A stretch of DNA of 64,000 bases, taken from NCBI RefSeq assembly GCF_003597395.2, contig NC_133782.1:6719609-6783608 (forward strand), given 5' to 3'. Every line of letters starts with the position of its first letter. Within the stretch, counting starts at the first letter, position 1. This document shows positions 12,026 to 21,769 of the stretch, piece by piece. The position numbers and the translations under genes are program-made. The notes below the pieces were generated by a model, which saw only the letters and a program-made list of their open reading frames with translations, did no database searches and was not told the DNA's origin. Origin of the DNA: Chelonoidis abingdonii. Taxonomy: Eukaryota > Chordata > Testudines > Testudinidae.

Positions 12026-12152
12026 GGACACTCCCCAGGTTATGCAAGACCCTACTTATGCAAATTTGCACTTACGGAAAAAGTTCCATAAGCCAGTTGT
12101 AAGATTTTTGAGTTGTGGAAATTTTTATGATGATAATAACAACTGGAGATCT

Positions 12153-12328
12153 ACCAGTCTCCTAGAACTGGAAGGGACCTTGAAAGGTCATCAAGTCCAG
12201 CCCCCTCCCTTCACTAGCAGGACCAAGTACTGATTTTTGCCCTAGATCCCTAAGTGGCCCCCTCAAGGATTGAACTCACAACTCTGGGTTTAACAGGCCA
12301 ATGCTCAAACCACTGAGCTATCCCTCCC
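12153..12328 (-). mobile_element. tRNA-derived SINE, tortoise Pol III/Cry1 type, with CR1-like tail
   Basis: On the minus strand the element starts GGGAGGGATAGCTCAGTGG, an internal Pol III A box, followed by a B box in GTGAGTTCAATCCTTGAG, as in a tRNA. It ends GATGACCTTTCAAGGTCCC then TTCCAGTTCT, nearly the 3' end of the CR1 copy at 28576-28605. Tortoise Pol III SINEs are known to share their tail with CR1, which is thought to mobilise them. Flanks CTGGAGATCT (12143-12152) and CTGAAGATCT (12329-12338) are a 10-bp target duplication with one mismatch. Confidence 0.85.
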
Positions 12329-12338
12329 CTGAAGATCT

Positions 12339-12394
12339 GTAAGTCCAGCCCCCTGCCGTGACTAGCAGGACCAATTTTTGCCCCAGATCCCTGC
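12339..12394 (-). mobile_element. Partial second copy of the same SINE body
   Basis: AAGTCCAGCCCCCTG, then ACTAGCAGGACCAA and TTTTTGCCCCAGATCCCTG repeat the body seen at 12192-12250 in the same orientation. It lacks both tRNA head and tail. Confidence 0.7.
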
Positions 12395-12499
12395 GGATGG
12401 GTATATATTTCCGACTCTGCAAAATTTGAGTTACACAAGACTTTCCAGGATGATTGCGTAAGTCAGGGGGGTGTCTGTAGATAGGAAAGACTTTTAAAC

Positions 12500-12612
12500 A
12501 CCTGTGATAAGATTTTAAAGCCCCAATGGGATTCAGGAACACAAATCCCATTGACTTTCAATGGGAGTTGTGCTCCTAAATCTGTTTGGTGTTTTTAAGA
12601 GTCTTCCCTCTG
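12500..12612. repeat. Palindromic short repeat (CAATGGGATTCAGG type)
   Basis: Contains CCCCAATGGGATTCAGGAAC and CCCATTGACTTTCAATGGGA; the ends CTTTTAAACACCTGT and TTGGTGTTTTTAAGAG are complementary. Confidence 0.6.
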
Positions 12613-14165
12613 CTCTGCCCCCTCCCTAGAATGAACTCTCTATAGAATCATTTTAAAGCATGCTGTTGAATTCTGGTAGGTAGTGATCTCATTCTCTATT
12701 AAATTCTGTTGGATGGTTCAGAATGGGTAGCATTGTCCACAGAACTTTTCTGTCAGGGTGCAATTAACCAGAAGAGAAATATCCTTCTAGGTTTTTTTTC
12801 TTTTCTTAGTTAACGGTATGCTATTTTCAGGAAGAGATGGACTATGCTGGCTTGATGCCAGAGGCAGTACTCTTCTTGCCAGAAAGCCAGATGTATGGTC
12901 ACATTGCTTGGTTTTCTCTGGCAAGACTGGGGAAGCTTCAGCAGGTGTGATTAAACAGCATGCAGGAGCTTCAGCTTTGCATAGCATGCTGCCTCCAAGG
13001 TACTGCTAGATCTGTCGTCATGCTGCAAAAGCCCTTCTGATAGCAAATGCACCTGCTGTGTCACTGCATTAAAATAAAAATTTCTTCTTCCTCAGTGAGT
13101 CTAGTATATTCTCCTTGAAACTCAGTATGCTGCAGCTTTAAGGACAGGCTGTGGAGCAAGGAGCAGGCAGCAGGATAATAAGATTCTTTTCCCTCCTCCC
13201 ACAAAATTCCTTCCTCCTCCTCAGCAAAGTTGCACAGTGAGCAGAGACTCACAGTCAGCAGACTGCCGTGACAGATGGTGGGTCAGAAGCCCTCTCACTA
13301 ATCTAACACTGCAAAAGAAAATAGGGCTGGGGGTGATTCAGCTGCTAGGCCTCAAAGCAAGAGCATGTTGGGATAGATTGCTACGGTGACATGTCCTTGA
13401 AAGATGCTGCATCCCAGAGGACGGTGTGGACAAAATTAATGTGATGATGAAGCAAAAAATCCATTTGCAGAATAAGATGAATCCACTAAAAATAGATCAT
13501 GTGCTCACAGTCTTTCTGAGTAACTGGATTTCTATTAGCATTATGTAAATATTACTAACAGATCCTTTTGCGAAGAATAATTTGTGCTCGCTCCATCCAA
13601 AATGACCCAGGCACATTAGGCTTCCCATCCTCTTAATTGGCTGCTGACCAGAGCTGTCTGCACCTGTAAATGTGTTTATCTATCAAGCGGTCTCCTTACA
13701 TGTGCAGATCTGAAAATGCCGAACCTATTTAATTGAGCACAGTATTCTGGAAACATTCGTGTGGCAAGAAGTTGTTCTTGGCATCTATAAGCTGCGGCTT
13801 GCATTTAAAATTAATTATTTTTAAAAAAAAAGAATACAGGCTGCATTTCTGAGCCACTTGCTGCTGCTGGCAAGCCCCCATCTTGCTGAAAAGTGACACA
13901 GATTGGGACACCGACTGTACTGGAGGCCAGTGTCAGATTGTAAATCGCCTCCATCCTGCTGTGAAATGGGCTTAAGATCAGAAGGATGTTCCTGTTTCAT
14001 GTTTAAAACACAGGTGGGGTCACTGAAGGGGCACTTTCTGGAAACACTTTGTATTGCGCATAGTACTTGCTTTGGTGGATGGTCCCAGTTCAATCCAGTA
14101 GGAAGTGCTTAGCTTGGTAGTAACTGACTGCAGAACCAAGTCCTTTGACTGTAAACATCTTGGGG
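12613..14165. other. Unique sequence; contains candidate regulatory block 13430-13740
   Basis: No gene or repeat was recognised. Short open frames on both strands are ordinary background. Confidence 0.45.
13430..13740. promoter_or_regulatory. Candidate enhancer-like block with a perfect MEF2 site
   Basis: Repeat-free AT-rich stretch with CTAAAAATAG (13486-13495), an exact MEF2 consensus, plus CACCTG and TTTATCTATC (GATA-type) motifs at about 13660-13685. Conservation in other species is the missing evidence; single motifs occur by chance. Confidence 0.25.
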
Positions 14166-14171
14166 TAGAGA

Positions 14172-14264
14172 CTGTGGACTAGATCCTCTGCTGGTGTAAA
14201 TCAATCTGTCTCCACTGATATCAACAAAGCCACAGAAATTTACACCAGCTGAGGATCTGGCTCT
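14172..14264. repeat. Palindromic short repeat, about 92 bp (AGATCCTC...GAGGATCT)
   Basis: AGATCCTCTGCTGGTGTAAA on the left matches the complement of TTTACACCAGCTGAGGATCT on the right with one mismatch in 20, so the whole unit folds back. Confidence 0.8.
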
Positions 14265-14864
14265 GTGTCATCTTCTGTGACACGTTGCAGTGTGCTCCTC
14301 AACCTGAAACAGTGAAAACAGATATTTGGTCACAGCACTTGATGTTTTACACATAATCATCAACTGCAGTCCCAGTTATGTGTGCACAACCTCTCCTGAA
14401 GTCACGATGACCCCTAATACTCAAACAGAAAAATTCTGCTTCCGATAATCAGACTCAATTACTGAATTGCCAGGTAGAGACTGACTGACCAGTTCTGATG
14501 CACGGTCTCTGCTCTGATGTCACGGGGCAAAGGCAGTTATAACAACTGAGTGCAATCAATTGTTCCTTCTTCTGTTTGCATTGTGTGTGTGTTCATGAAT
14601 TTGGCACATCTATTAATTTCCTCGACTAACTTCTCTGCATCTCCTCACGTGCACACGACTGCATCTCTCTTGCTTCATGATGGGGGAAGATACAAAAACG
14701 CCTATATCAAGATTATACAGTAATTTTTTTTTTAAAAGAAAAGGGGGGAGTAGTAGGAGAGGAAATAACTGGAAGAATTGCATCATAATGTGTCCGACTG
14801 ATAGTAAGATGCCATTACTACCTAATACTGTAGATGTTTTATGCAACATCATTTAGAAACTGCA

Positions 14865-14955
14865 GACCCAATCCCACAAACACTTACACCCATGGTTGAA
14901 TGTAAACGCCTGAGCAGTGCCATTGGTTTCAATGGAACTACTCACATACTTCAAA
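14865..14955. repeat. Fragment of palindromic short repeat (CCATTGGTTTCAATGGAACT)
   Basis: GACCCAATCCCACAAACACTT, then GCCATTGGTTTCAATGGAAC and TACTCACATACTT form the core and one arm of the recurrent family. Confidence 0.55.
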
Positions 14956-15469
14956 TTCAGAACATATGTAGGTGTTCATAAGAAAGGAGCCCCAAACAAC
15001 TAAACTGAAGCCTATCTGAGCTGCTGTTCCAACCCCTCTATCTGAGTACAACTTACCTCTTGGGCATCTCAAAGCCCTCCGCTTTCCTGCACCCCTAGGG
15101 CTGGATGAACACAGAAACAAACTGTTCACAAATATTTTTGAGAACAAGTCCTGCCAGTTCACTAAATTAGGAGTCACAAATTCCATGAATATTTAGGGAG
15201 CAAATTATTTATTCCATGTCAATGCTTCTGATGGGTGGCAGTCGGCTGCGTGGATAGTCTCGGCTCTTCTCTATTTAGAGCGTTGTCAGCAGGTTTGGCT
15301 AGAACCTGATCCCACCTGATTTTCAGGGGTCTAGCCAAATCTTTTGCGCCATCCAACCCTAAATTCCATGTCCTACTTCTATAGATCTGAGGGGATCATT
15401 CAAACAAAAGTCACGTCCCGTTGTGGGTCATGGTATTATGACCATCTGGATGGGCCTGTCTCTTGATTA

Positions 15470-15795
15470 GAGCTCGATGCCATTCTTTTGCTTGAAATTT
15501 TTTTTAATGGAAAATGGCTTTTTCAACAAAATGGCTATTTCAGTTTAAAAAAATCCAGGTTTTCACTGAAACATGGAAAACCAAGCAACTTTTGGTAACA
15601 GAAACCAGAACCTAAATTAATGGGGGTGGCGGGCTTTGGATGAAATTTTTCAATGGGCAAAACCAAAAATGTTTTGGGTTTTTAGGTTTTCAGTGAAAAA
15701 CCCAGAAACTTTAGAAGAAAAATTTAGACAAAAACAAAAACTTTTTTTTGATAGAATATTTCCACTGGAACAAAACATTTTGCTGACCAGCTCAG
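15470..15795. repeat. AT-rich fold-back repeat (AAAATTTTC-rich family)
   Basis: Runs of GAAATTTTTTTTAATGG, TTTTCACTGAAACATGG, GGTTTTCAGTGAAAAACCC and GACCAGCTCAG. The TTTTCACTGAAA and TTTCAGTGAAAA segments are complementary. Similar text is present at 25.62-25.88, 35.34-35.41 and 45.61-45.93 kb. Confidence 0.5.
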
Positions 15796-16059
15796 ATCTT
15801 GATGTTGCCCACATTTGTTTGTAACCTTGCTGGAAATTTGACCCTGTGCAGTGCTGAATGCCTGCTGTGGCATGCTCTCAGCTCCCGTTGAATTCCTTAC
15901 CAGCGCGGGCAGAAGCCTGTATCACTAGAAAAGAGAACGCTTCTATTAATACACCCCATTACTCGGTAGTAAGTGTGTGTGTGTGTGGGGGTGAAATGTA
16001 ACAATGTAAAACGGTCATGACAAGGTGGTGAGGATTTAGCAAAATATTTTATTTTAAAA

Positions 16060-16270
16060 ATGTGGGTTCTTCAAATGTTTAAAATAATATGACCCACTAT
16101 GTTAAAAATCTGATCTCCATTTTGAATGCCGCTCTCAGGAGAATCAAACCAATTTTAAATTAAGCTGTGATTTTTTTTTAAACTGGTGCAGTAAACTGTG
16201 TTGACACTCTTATTTCAGTTTAAGCTAAATCAGAACAAATCACCCTAAAACCAAAATAAAAATGTCCATG
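16060..16270. repeat. Fragment of a GTCTACACT-type MITE
   Basis: The part TTTAAACTGGTGCAGTAAAC, then TGTGTTGACACTC and TTTCAGTTTAAGCTAAATCA resembles arms of the outer element at 53.66-54.30 kb. Both ends are unclear. Confidence 0.35.
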
Positions 16271-16506
16271 CACCGGTTTGCACTCGGTGTAACTAAGCCA
16301 ATACAAATTTGTATGAAGACAACTTTTAAGAGGGGTTTAAATGGAGAGAAACATTCACAAAAAGTTATTGACATCCTTGGAAAGCAAAAGCTAATGAGAG
16401 AGATACACGCACCAGGGACCTGAGTCTCTACTGCTCTGCACTGTGGTGTAAAATTCAATAGCATTTGACACTTGGCTTTGCACAGGTGTAAATGACTACC
16501 CAAGAT

Positions 16507-16851
16507 TAGGGTGACCATATATCCTGTTCTGGCCAGGACAGTCCCCCCCCCGCCTTTTTTTTTTTAAGCCCTGTCTCAGATGTCCTGATTTTTTTCCCAA
16601 AAGAAGGCATTTGTCAAAAAAGTGGGGTGCAGTGTGAAGGAATGTGTGGGGAGCGGGAGGAGGGAGCAGAGATGCCAGCCCCACATGGGAAGGGAGAAGC
16701 GCTGGGGTGGGAGAAAATGTTCCAGCATGGGGGGTGGAGGGCAGCAGGGTTCCAGCGATAGACAACCGCCTCACCCACGGCAGATGAGGGAGAGCCCCAG
16801 GCAAGTGGCTGGGAGTGTCCCATTTTCTCTTTGGGTAATATGGTCACCCTA
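16507..16851. mobile_element. TIR element, 345 bp (TAGGGTGACCATAT termini)
   Basis: TAGGGTGACCATAT at 16507 and ATATGGTCACCCTA at 16838-16851 are a perfect 14-bp inverted pair. The interior has a polypyrimidine run (16543-16565) and a GC-rich centre with no transposase. No clear target duplication was seen (left CCAAGAT, right TCAAGGT), so superfamily is open. Confidence 0.8.
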
Positions 16852-16859
16852 TCAAGGTG

Positions 16860-18585
16860 CAGAACAGTGGAGAAATAGGCCCATGGTATCTAGAAATGCA
16901 GAGGAGGAATGGGCTTTTGTAGCAGCTGCAAGATGGTCTGGGTAGTTACGCAATCCTATTTCTCAACCAAGATCAAGCCCATCTGAGAATCCTTCACTCT
17001 ATTGATGACCCTTGAAGGGAAAGGTCCATTTAAAGGTGCAAACCCCTCAACAGATGACTGACTAAACGTAATGATCCTCGGTGAAGATTTAGCCTTTCCA
17101 AAATCCAGTAGAGTTCAACCTTTGTGCTTGAGAGCTATAGAAACGCAGCCCTTTTCTAAATGCACTGGCCCTTGTGTTGTAGCTGGATCCTGGGATAGCG
17201 ATCTTAGGGAAGGTTTTTCACTTTTCTCTCTAGACAGATAGATGGCAACAAACCTGGCTGAGAGTCTGAGAGAGAGAGATTTTCGTTTGTTTAGTGAAGA
17301 TCTCTCTTGTAATAAGAAATAACCCCAAGGGGGAACATATTCATAAATCCAATCAGGGAACATAGATTTATTTAATGCTATCGGCACATATGACCTGCCT
17401 CTCCAACGCCTTCTACCTGTATGAAGGTTGCCATTCTGATCCAGTAGCACTTTACCCCTGCTGTTGGCTGGTGGAAATGAGGACACAGGGTGCAAGGCAC
17501 TGGAGAATCAGGCCTTCAGGTTTTAGCTGAGGCATAGATGGTCTCTTTAAAAGGTAGAGAAGTGCCAGAAATGAAACTGTCTGCCTAACATGTTGTGGAT
17601 CTTCCATGTTTAGGCACTTTTCCCCGGAAGGCCCTCTTACAACATTCTGGAAGTGAGAAGGAGCTTTAAGGTGGGTACAGATTATCTTGATCAATTTAGG
17701 CACTGAAACAAGACTTGTTCAAGTGTGGGCTCAGTCTATTGCTGGGAAATCTGGTTGTGCGCCTTCTGTTTCATGCACTGTCCCCGCCAGCAGCAGCACA
17801 AAGTTGGGATTTAGAACATAAATGAGGATTTTGTTCTGATGCACAAGGCAGAAAGCACCTTGCTCTTCCATCCCTTCTTTGCCTGTGCAGAGCTGATGGC
17901 AGTGTCAATGTGCTTTCGCCAGCAAGCTAAGCATATAAGACTTGGAAGACAGATAAAGAGCACAAGGCACCCTTGTCCAAATCTCTTTTGGAACTGTAAC
18001 CATGTGTCGAGGCTTGCAAGAGGTGGTGTTTCAGGTATGGGACAATAATAAACGGCAAAGCTGATGATAAAATTAAAAGAACAAGCCTGGACTGTGGAAC
18101 TATCCCCATGTAAGTGAGTTTAAGCAATTCCCTCAGCTCTGCTTATCTCACTGTGCCTTTGGTTGGCATATCAGCCAGACAAAGGGCTTAACATAACTTG
18201 GCATGGCGGCTGGGGAAATTGTTAAAAATTTTCAGCAGCTGGAACAATTAAGGAAGCTTCAGAATGAGTGAGACTAGGTTTCCCCTCAGGATTTCTATCG
18301 CCCAAGGATAACATTTCCAGGCTTTGTCCAGCATGGCTTGTTGCTTCATTTAATAGCAATGTTCACAATGTTGAGGAATATTGGATATTCGTTGTTATAC
18401 TAGAAAGATTATCGGGGCATCATCTCCATTAGATTAATTGTTCATTTGCTGGGATTGATAGAATTTTAATTTAGGTGGCAAGAAGCTGCCAGAGAACTTT
18501 GACAGAATGATTTTAAAGTTCTTGAATTACCCTATTTAAAAATGGCTTCTCAGGAAGTTCGGGATATGTAGGCCAGGAAAGGACT
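16860..18585. other. No feature recognised
   Basis: Unique-looking sequence with background open frames only (longest 126 codons, minus, 17115-17495, no domain). Confidence 0.45.
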
Positions 18586-18655
18586 TCAGCATGTGTGTAG
18601 GGATTTAAGCATATGCTTAAAGATAGGCATGTGCTTAAATGCCACCCTGAATAGG
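18586..18655. repeat. Short palindromic repeat (CATATGCTTAAAG type)
   Basis: TTAAGCATATGCTTAAAG and GGCATGTGCTTAAATGC form imperfect inverted copies. The same theme recurs at 24585-24665 and 26400-26475. Confidence 0.5.
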
Positions 18656-18659
18656 AATG

Positions 18660-19815
18660 TCTTCCTGCACTCTGGCCTTTATTGCAAACAATTGTATTCT
18701 GGGCAGGGGGAAGAAACCCTACCATCTCTTCCAGGGAATGACTTTCAGCAGGGCATGCTTCGCTGACAGCCATGTTGACATTATCACATTCTTCAGTGTT
18801 GAAAAAAAATTGTCGCCTTAGTTTGTGTCACCGGTGATCTTACATTCTTTCCAGGGTGTTTTTTTCTTTTCCTTTCCATTTCTTTTTCTTTCTTAAAGCT
18901 ATGCTGAGGATATGTCATGCCTTCAAAGCTCACTTCCTTCAAAAAATCAATGAAAAAAGGAAGAGGGGTGGGCTGAGGAGACCAGCCAAGAAATGATTCT
19001 GTGGCATTGTATAAATATTAGCTTTATTATCATAAAAAAAAATTGCACTCCAAAGATTTTTGGGATCAAAACATACCAAAGAAAATGTAAAACAAAATTA
19101 AAATGAAGTCAGTATTCACATTGTCAGCAGTTATTTTGTCATTGCAAAGCATCTCCTCGAAGGAATATTGTGGCGCACAGCAGCAACTGAATGAAGCAAG
19201 CCGCTCTAGCATTCACTTTAAAGGGAGGTGCAGGGACATCTTCAAACTGCAGTAATGGATCCCTGGGGTTTCTCTAAAGTCGGATGGTGGCACTGACATT
19301 TCCTGTGAAGTTAGAGGCTGGCAGGTTGTTAAAAACTTCCCATTTTAACTGCAGTGAGTGTTGTAGTTTGTGGAATGTATGAAATCTCTCCTCCACCTTC
19401 CTCCCCCACCTTTTTTTCTTAAAAAATCCCAGATCTCAGTAAAGACCTTGAGAGGGGAAAATACTAATTATAGCCAGTAAGCTGGCACAAGTCCCTGCTA
19501 TATAAACGCCTTATTTTGGGAGAGTAGAATTTGGTATCCGAATAACTCTCTGGATGGAAACTTGGCAAATGTAGTTTCTGCCTGTGAGTTAATCCCCACC
19601 CCCAACCCTTGCAAATAAAATTACAGATTAAGCCATAAGATTGTGCATCCTATTACTGAGACTGCGTAGGCACAAATGACCTATGTTATGGGTCTCTAGG
19701 GTGTTGTGAGTGTACAAAAGAGATCTGGATGTTAGATTAAAGCCCTGGCATTGGAAAATCAGTGCCCTGTATATGTACATACAATTAGCTTTGATCCTTA
19801 GCTCTCACCATGATG
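18660..19815. other. No feature recognised
   Basis: AT-rich unique sequence with a pyrimidine-rich run at 18855-18897. No gene-like segment was found. Confidence 0.45.
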
Positions 19816-19819
19816 GGAG

Positions 19820-19995
19820 TCAGGAATGGCTAGGGATTCGGGCAAAAGATTGGGTTTCAGGACACCTAGGTCCTTTTCTTGGATCAGCCCCTTGATTTGG
19901 TGTGTGATGTTGGGCAACTCACTGAGCACTTCTATCTGTGGCCCCACCAATAACATGAAGAGGACAATACGCACCCAGCTTTGCAAGATGCTTCA
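19820..19995 (+). mobile_element. MIR/CORE-SINE, diverged
   Basis: GGTTTCAGGACACCTAGGTC, then TGATTTGGTGTGTGATGTTG and GGGCAACTCACTGAGCAC, then TGCAAGATGCTTCAAGAGG follow the tRNA head, core and tail order of MIR. Confidence 0.6.
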
Positions 19996-20111
19996 AGAGG
20001 GGAGATGGAGCCTCACCAAAACCTTCCATCCAAACTCTACAGGGCTCAAAGCAGGGATCCAGTAACAAGTTCTGCAGCTCTGACCCATCTTTAATTTCAA
20101 ACAGTGGTATC

Positions 20112-20300
20112 GGGTTTCAGAAGGGTAGCCGTGTTAGTCTGTATCAGCAAAAAGGATGAGGAGTACTTGTGGCATCTTAGAGACTAACAAATTTATTTGG
20201 GCATAAGCTTTTGTGGGCTAATGAAGTGGGTTCTAGCCCATGAAAGCTTATGACCAAACAAATTTGTTAGTTTCTAAGGTGCCACAAGTACTCCTTGTTT
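20112..20300. mobile_element. Penelope-like repeat folded into 61-bp inverted arms with hammerhead remnant
   Basis: The left part reads GGGTTTCAGAAGGGTAGCCG then TGTTAGTCTGTATCAGC, a terminus common in turtle genomes. Arms 20160-20220 and 20234-20294 are reverse complements with 6 mismatches in 61 and a 13-base spacer. On the plus strand CTAATGA (20218-20224), a stem with TGGG/CCCA (20227-20240), GAAA (20242-20245) and GCTTATG follow the hammerhead order; CTAATGA differs from CTGATGA at one base. Known: Penelope-like elements carry minimal hammerheads in their repeated ends. Inference: this is a two-ended, head-to-head remnant. Confidence 0.7.
20218..20255 (+). ncRNA. Degenerate hammerhead ribozyme motif
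   Basis: The order is CTAATGA box, stem II with loop TTCTAG, GAAA, then a short stem III start (GCTTATGA). The G-to-A change in the CTGATGA box hits a catalytic-core base, so self-cleavage is not expected from this copy. Confidence 0.5.
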
Positions 20301-21217
20301 TTTAAAGAATGGCATGTTTTCCTCCATCAGAAGGTGCTGATTGCTGCATGTGCAGCAAGGAGAATGATAGGCTTGCACAACCATTTTTTAAAAATGAATT
20401 TAATACAATCAGGCCTGATTCTCCCACCCTTCCTCCCAGTGAGTAACACTTTCCTCCTCCAGCACTGCTCAACATGTGAAGTGCTTCTCAATGGGACCCT
20501 GGTAGCAGAATCGAGCCCATAGTGCTTAAACTGCAGTGTAATTAGTTCCACTTCTCTGCAGCTGGGAGGGAAAATGCCAGCTCGTTTTGAAATCCTAGTA
20601 ACAGAGCAGTGTGCCCTGCAATTCGCTGATGATCTAATTTTCTGAGAAATCAATCCCTTAATGAAGGGTTTTGAGTTTGGGGGCTTGGAGAAAGAGCCCA
20701 TAGAGATGAGGCAAACTGAAAACAGAGGCAATCTGAGTTGTTTTTATTTACTTTGAGTGGTCAGCAAACTTGCCTGTAGCCTTCATCCTTATATTGTGGC
20801 TGGGGAAGGGAAAAAAACACTTGTAATTTTTGAACTCCCATGGCTCCAGGTGGTGGTGAAAGCAGAGAAGCTGTAGCAGCCTGCACTCAGTGCAGTAGCT
20901 CTGTAGATATGTGCAAGAGGGGTGGGCGTTGGGTCGCAAACACTCATTTATTAATCTGCTACTTATTATTAAAACAAAGTGAATAATTTGTAATGAATAT
21001 TATAGCTGGTAAATGCATCCCTTTTGTCTGCTCAGAGAGTAGCTGGAAAAGATGTTATGATTTCCCCAGATTTCTTTGGTATTCTAAAGAATTTGATTTT
21101 TTTTTCCAGTTTTGTTTTCACACTGGGGAGTGACATGAATAGCTACTGAGGATACGCTAAAGTTGGCACTCAGGATGCATTGGTTGGTTGTATTTGGTCA
21201 GACAGGTCACTGTGGGG

Positions 21218-21305
21218 ACAGATTCTCGGCTTCTATAAATTGTTGTAGCCCCGCTGAAATCAATGGAACTGTCAACATTCGCACCAGCTGAGAATTTGCC
21301 CCATA
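21218..21305. repeat. Palindromic short repeat (CAGATTCTCGGC type)
   Basis: ACAGATTCTCGGCTTCTATA pairs with CACCAGCTGAGAATTTGCCC, with GCTGAAATCAATGGAACTG as the core. Confidence 0.6.
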
Positions 21306-21410
21306 CTACACAGTGGTCAGCCTTTAAAATCTTGCCAATTCCTCTAGATAATTTCTCAGACACCAGTGATGAGGTCAGCAGACAATTGATGAGGAGGGGT
21401 CTACTGTAGA

Positions 21411-21475
21411 GCAGCATTTCTCAACCTGTAGGTCTGGACCCCAAATTGTGTCTCCAGAATGTTTCAAATGGTCGT
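21411..21475. mobile_element. One end of a hAT-type element
   Basis: CAGCATTTCTCAACCTGTAG, then GTCTGGACCCC resembles the CAGTGGTTCTCAACC terminus of Charlie-like hAT elements. No matching opposite end was found. Confidence 0.5.
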
Positions 21476-21689
21476 GTGGCAGCTCCTGTCCCACAGGGCT
21501 GGCTGGGCTCCAGTCCCTGCTCCCAGCACTGCAGCCTCTGCTGTAGAGGATCCTGACACAGGAACAAAGCTTCAGTTAACCACATCATTTAGCCCTAGTA
21601 TTTGCACGGTTCCGGGCATTCCTGGGTGCCAGAGAAAATGGAATGACATGGAAATGGAAGAAGGACCATGTTGGATAGTGAGAGACGAT

Positions 21690-21765
21690 TTATAGGCCTG
21701 ATCCAAGGCTCACTCAAGTCAAGAGAGAGACTCCCAATGATTTCAATGCACTTTGGGTCAAGCTC
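21690..21765. repeat. Palindromic short repeat (GGCCTGATCCAAGG type)
   Basis: GGCCTGATCCAAGGCTCACT is complementary to TGCACTTTGGGTCAAGCTC; a CAATGATTTCAATGCAC core lies between. The unit at 54752-54832 is of the same type. Confidence 0.6.
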
Positions 21766-21769
21766 TCTG

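Larger units (their letters stand above)
12026..12477. mobile_element. TIR element (MITE) interrupted by SINE sequence
   Basis: The left end GGACACTCCCCAGGTTATGC is the diverged reverse complement of the right end GATTGCGTAAGTCAGGGGGG followed by TGTCTG. The inner arms (CTTATGCAAATTTGCACTTA on the left; CTGCAAAATTTGAGTTACAC on the right) also correspond. The middle, 12143-12400, is SINE sequence, so the element was present before the SINE inserted. Confidence 0.65.
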
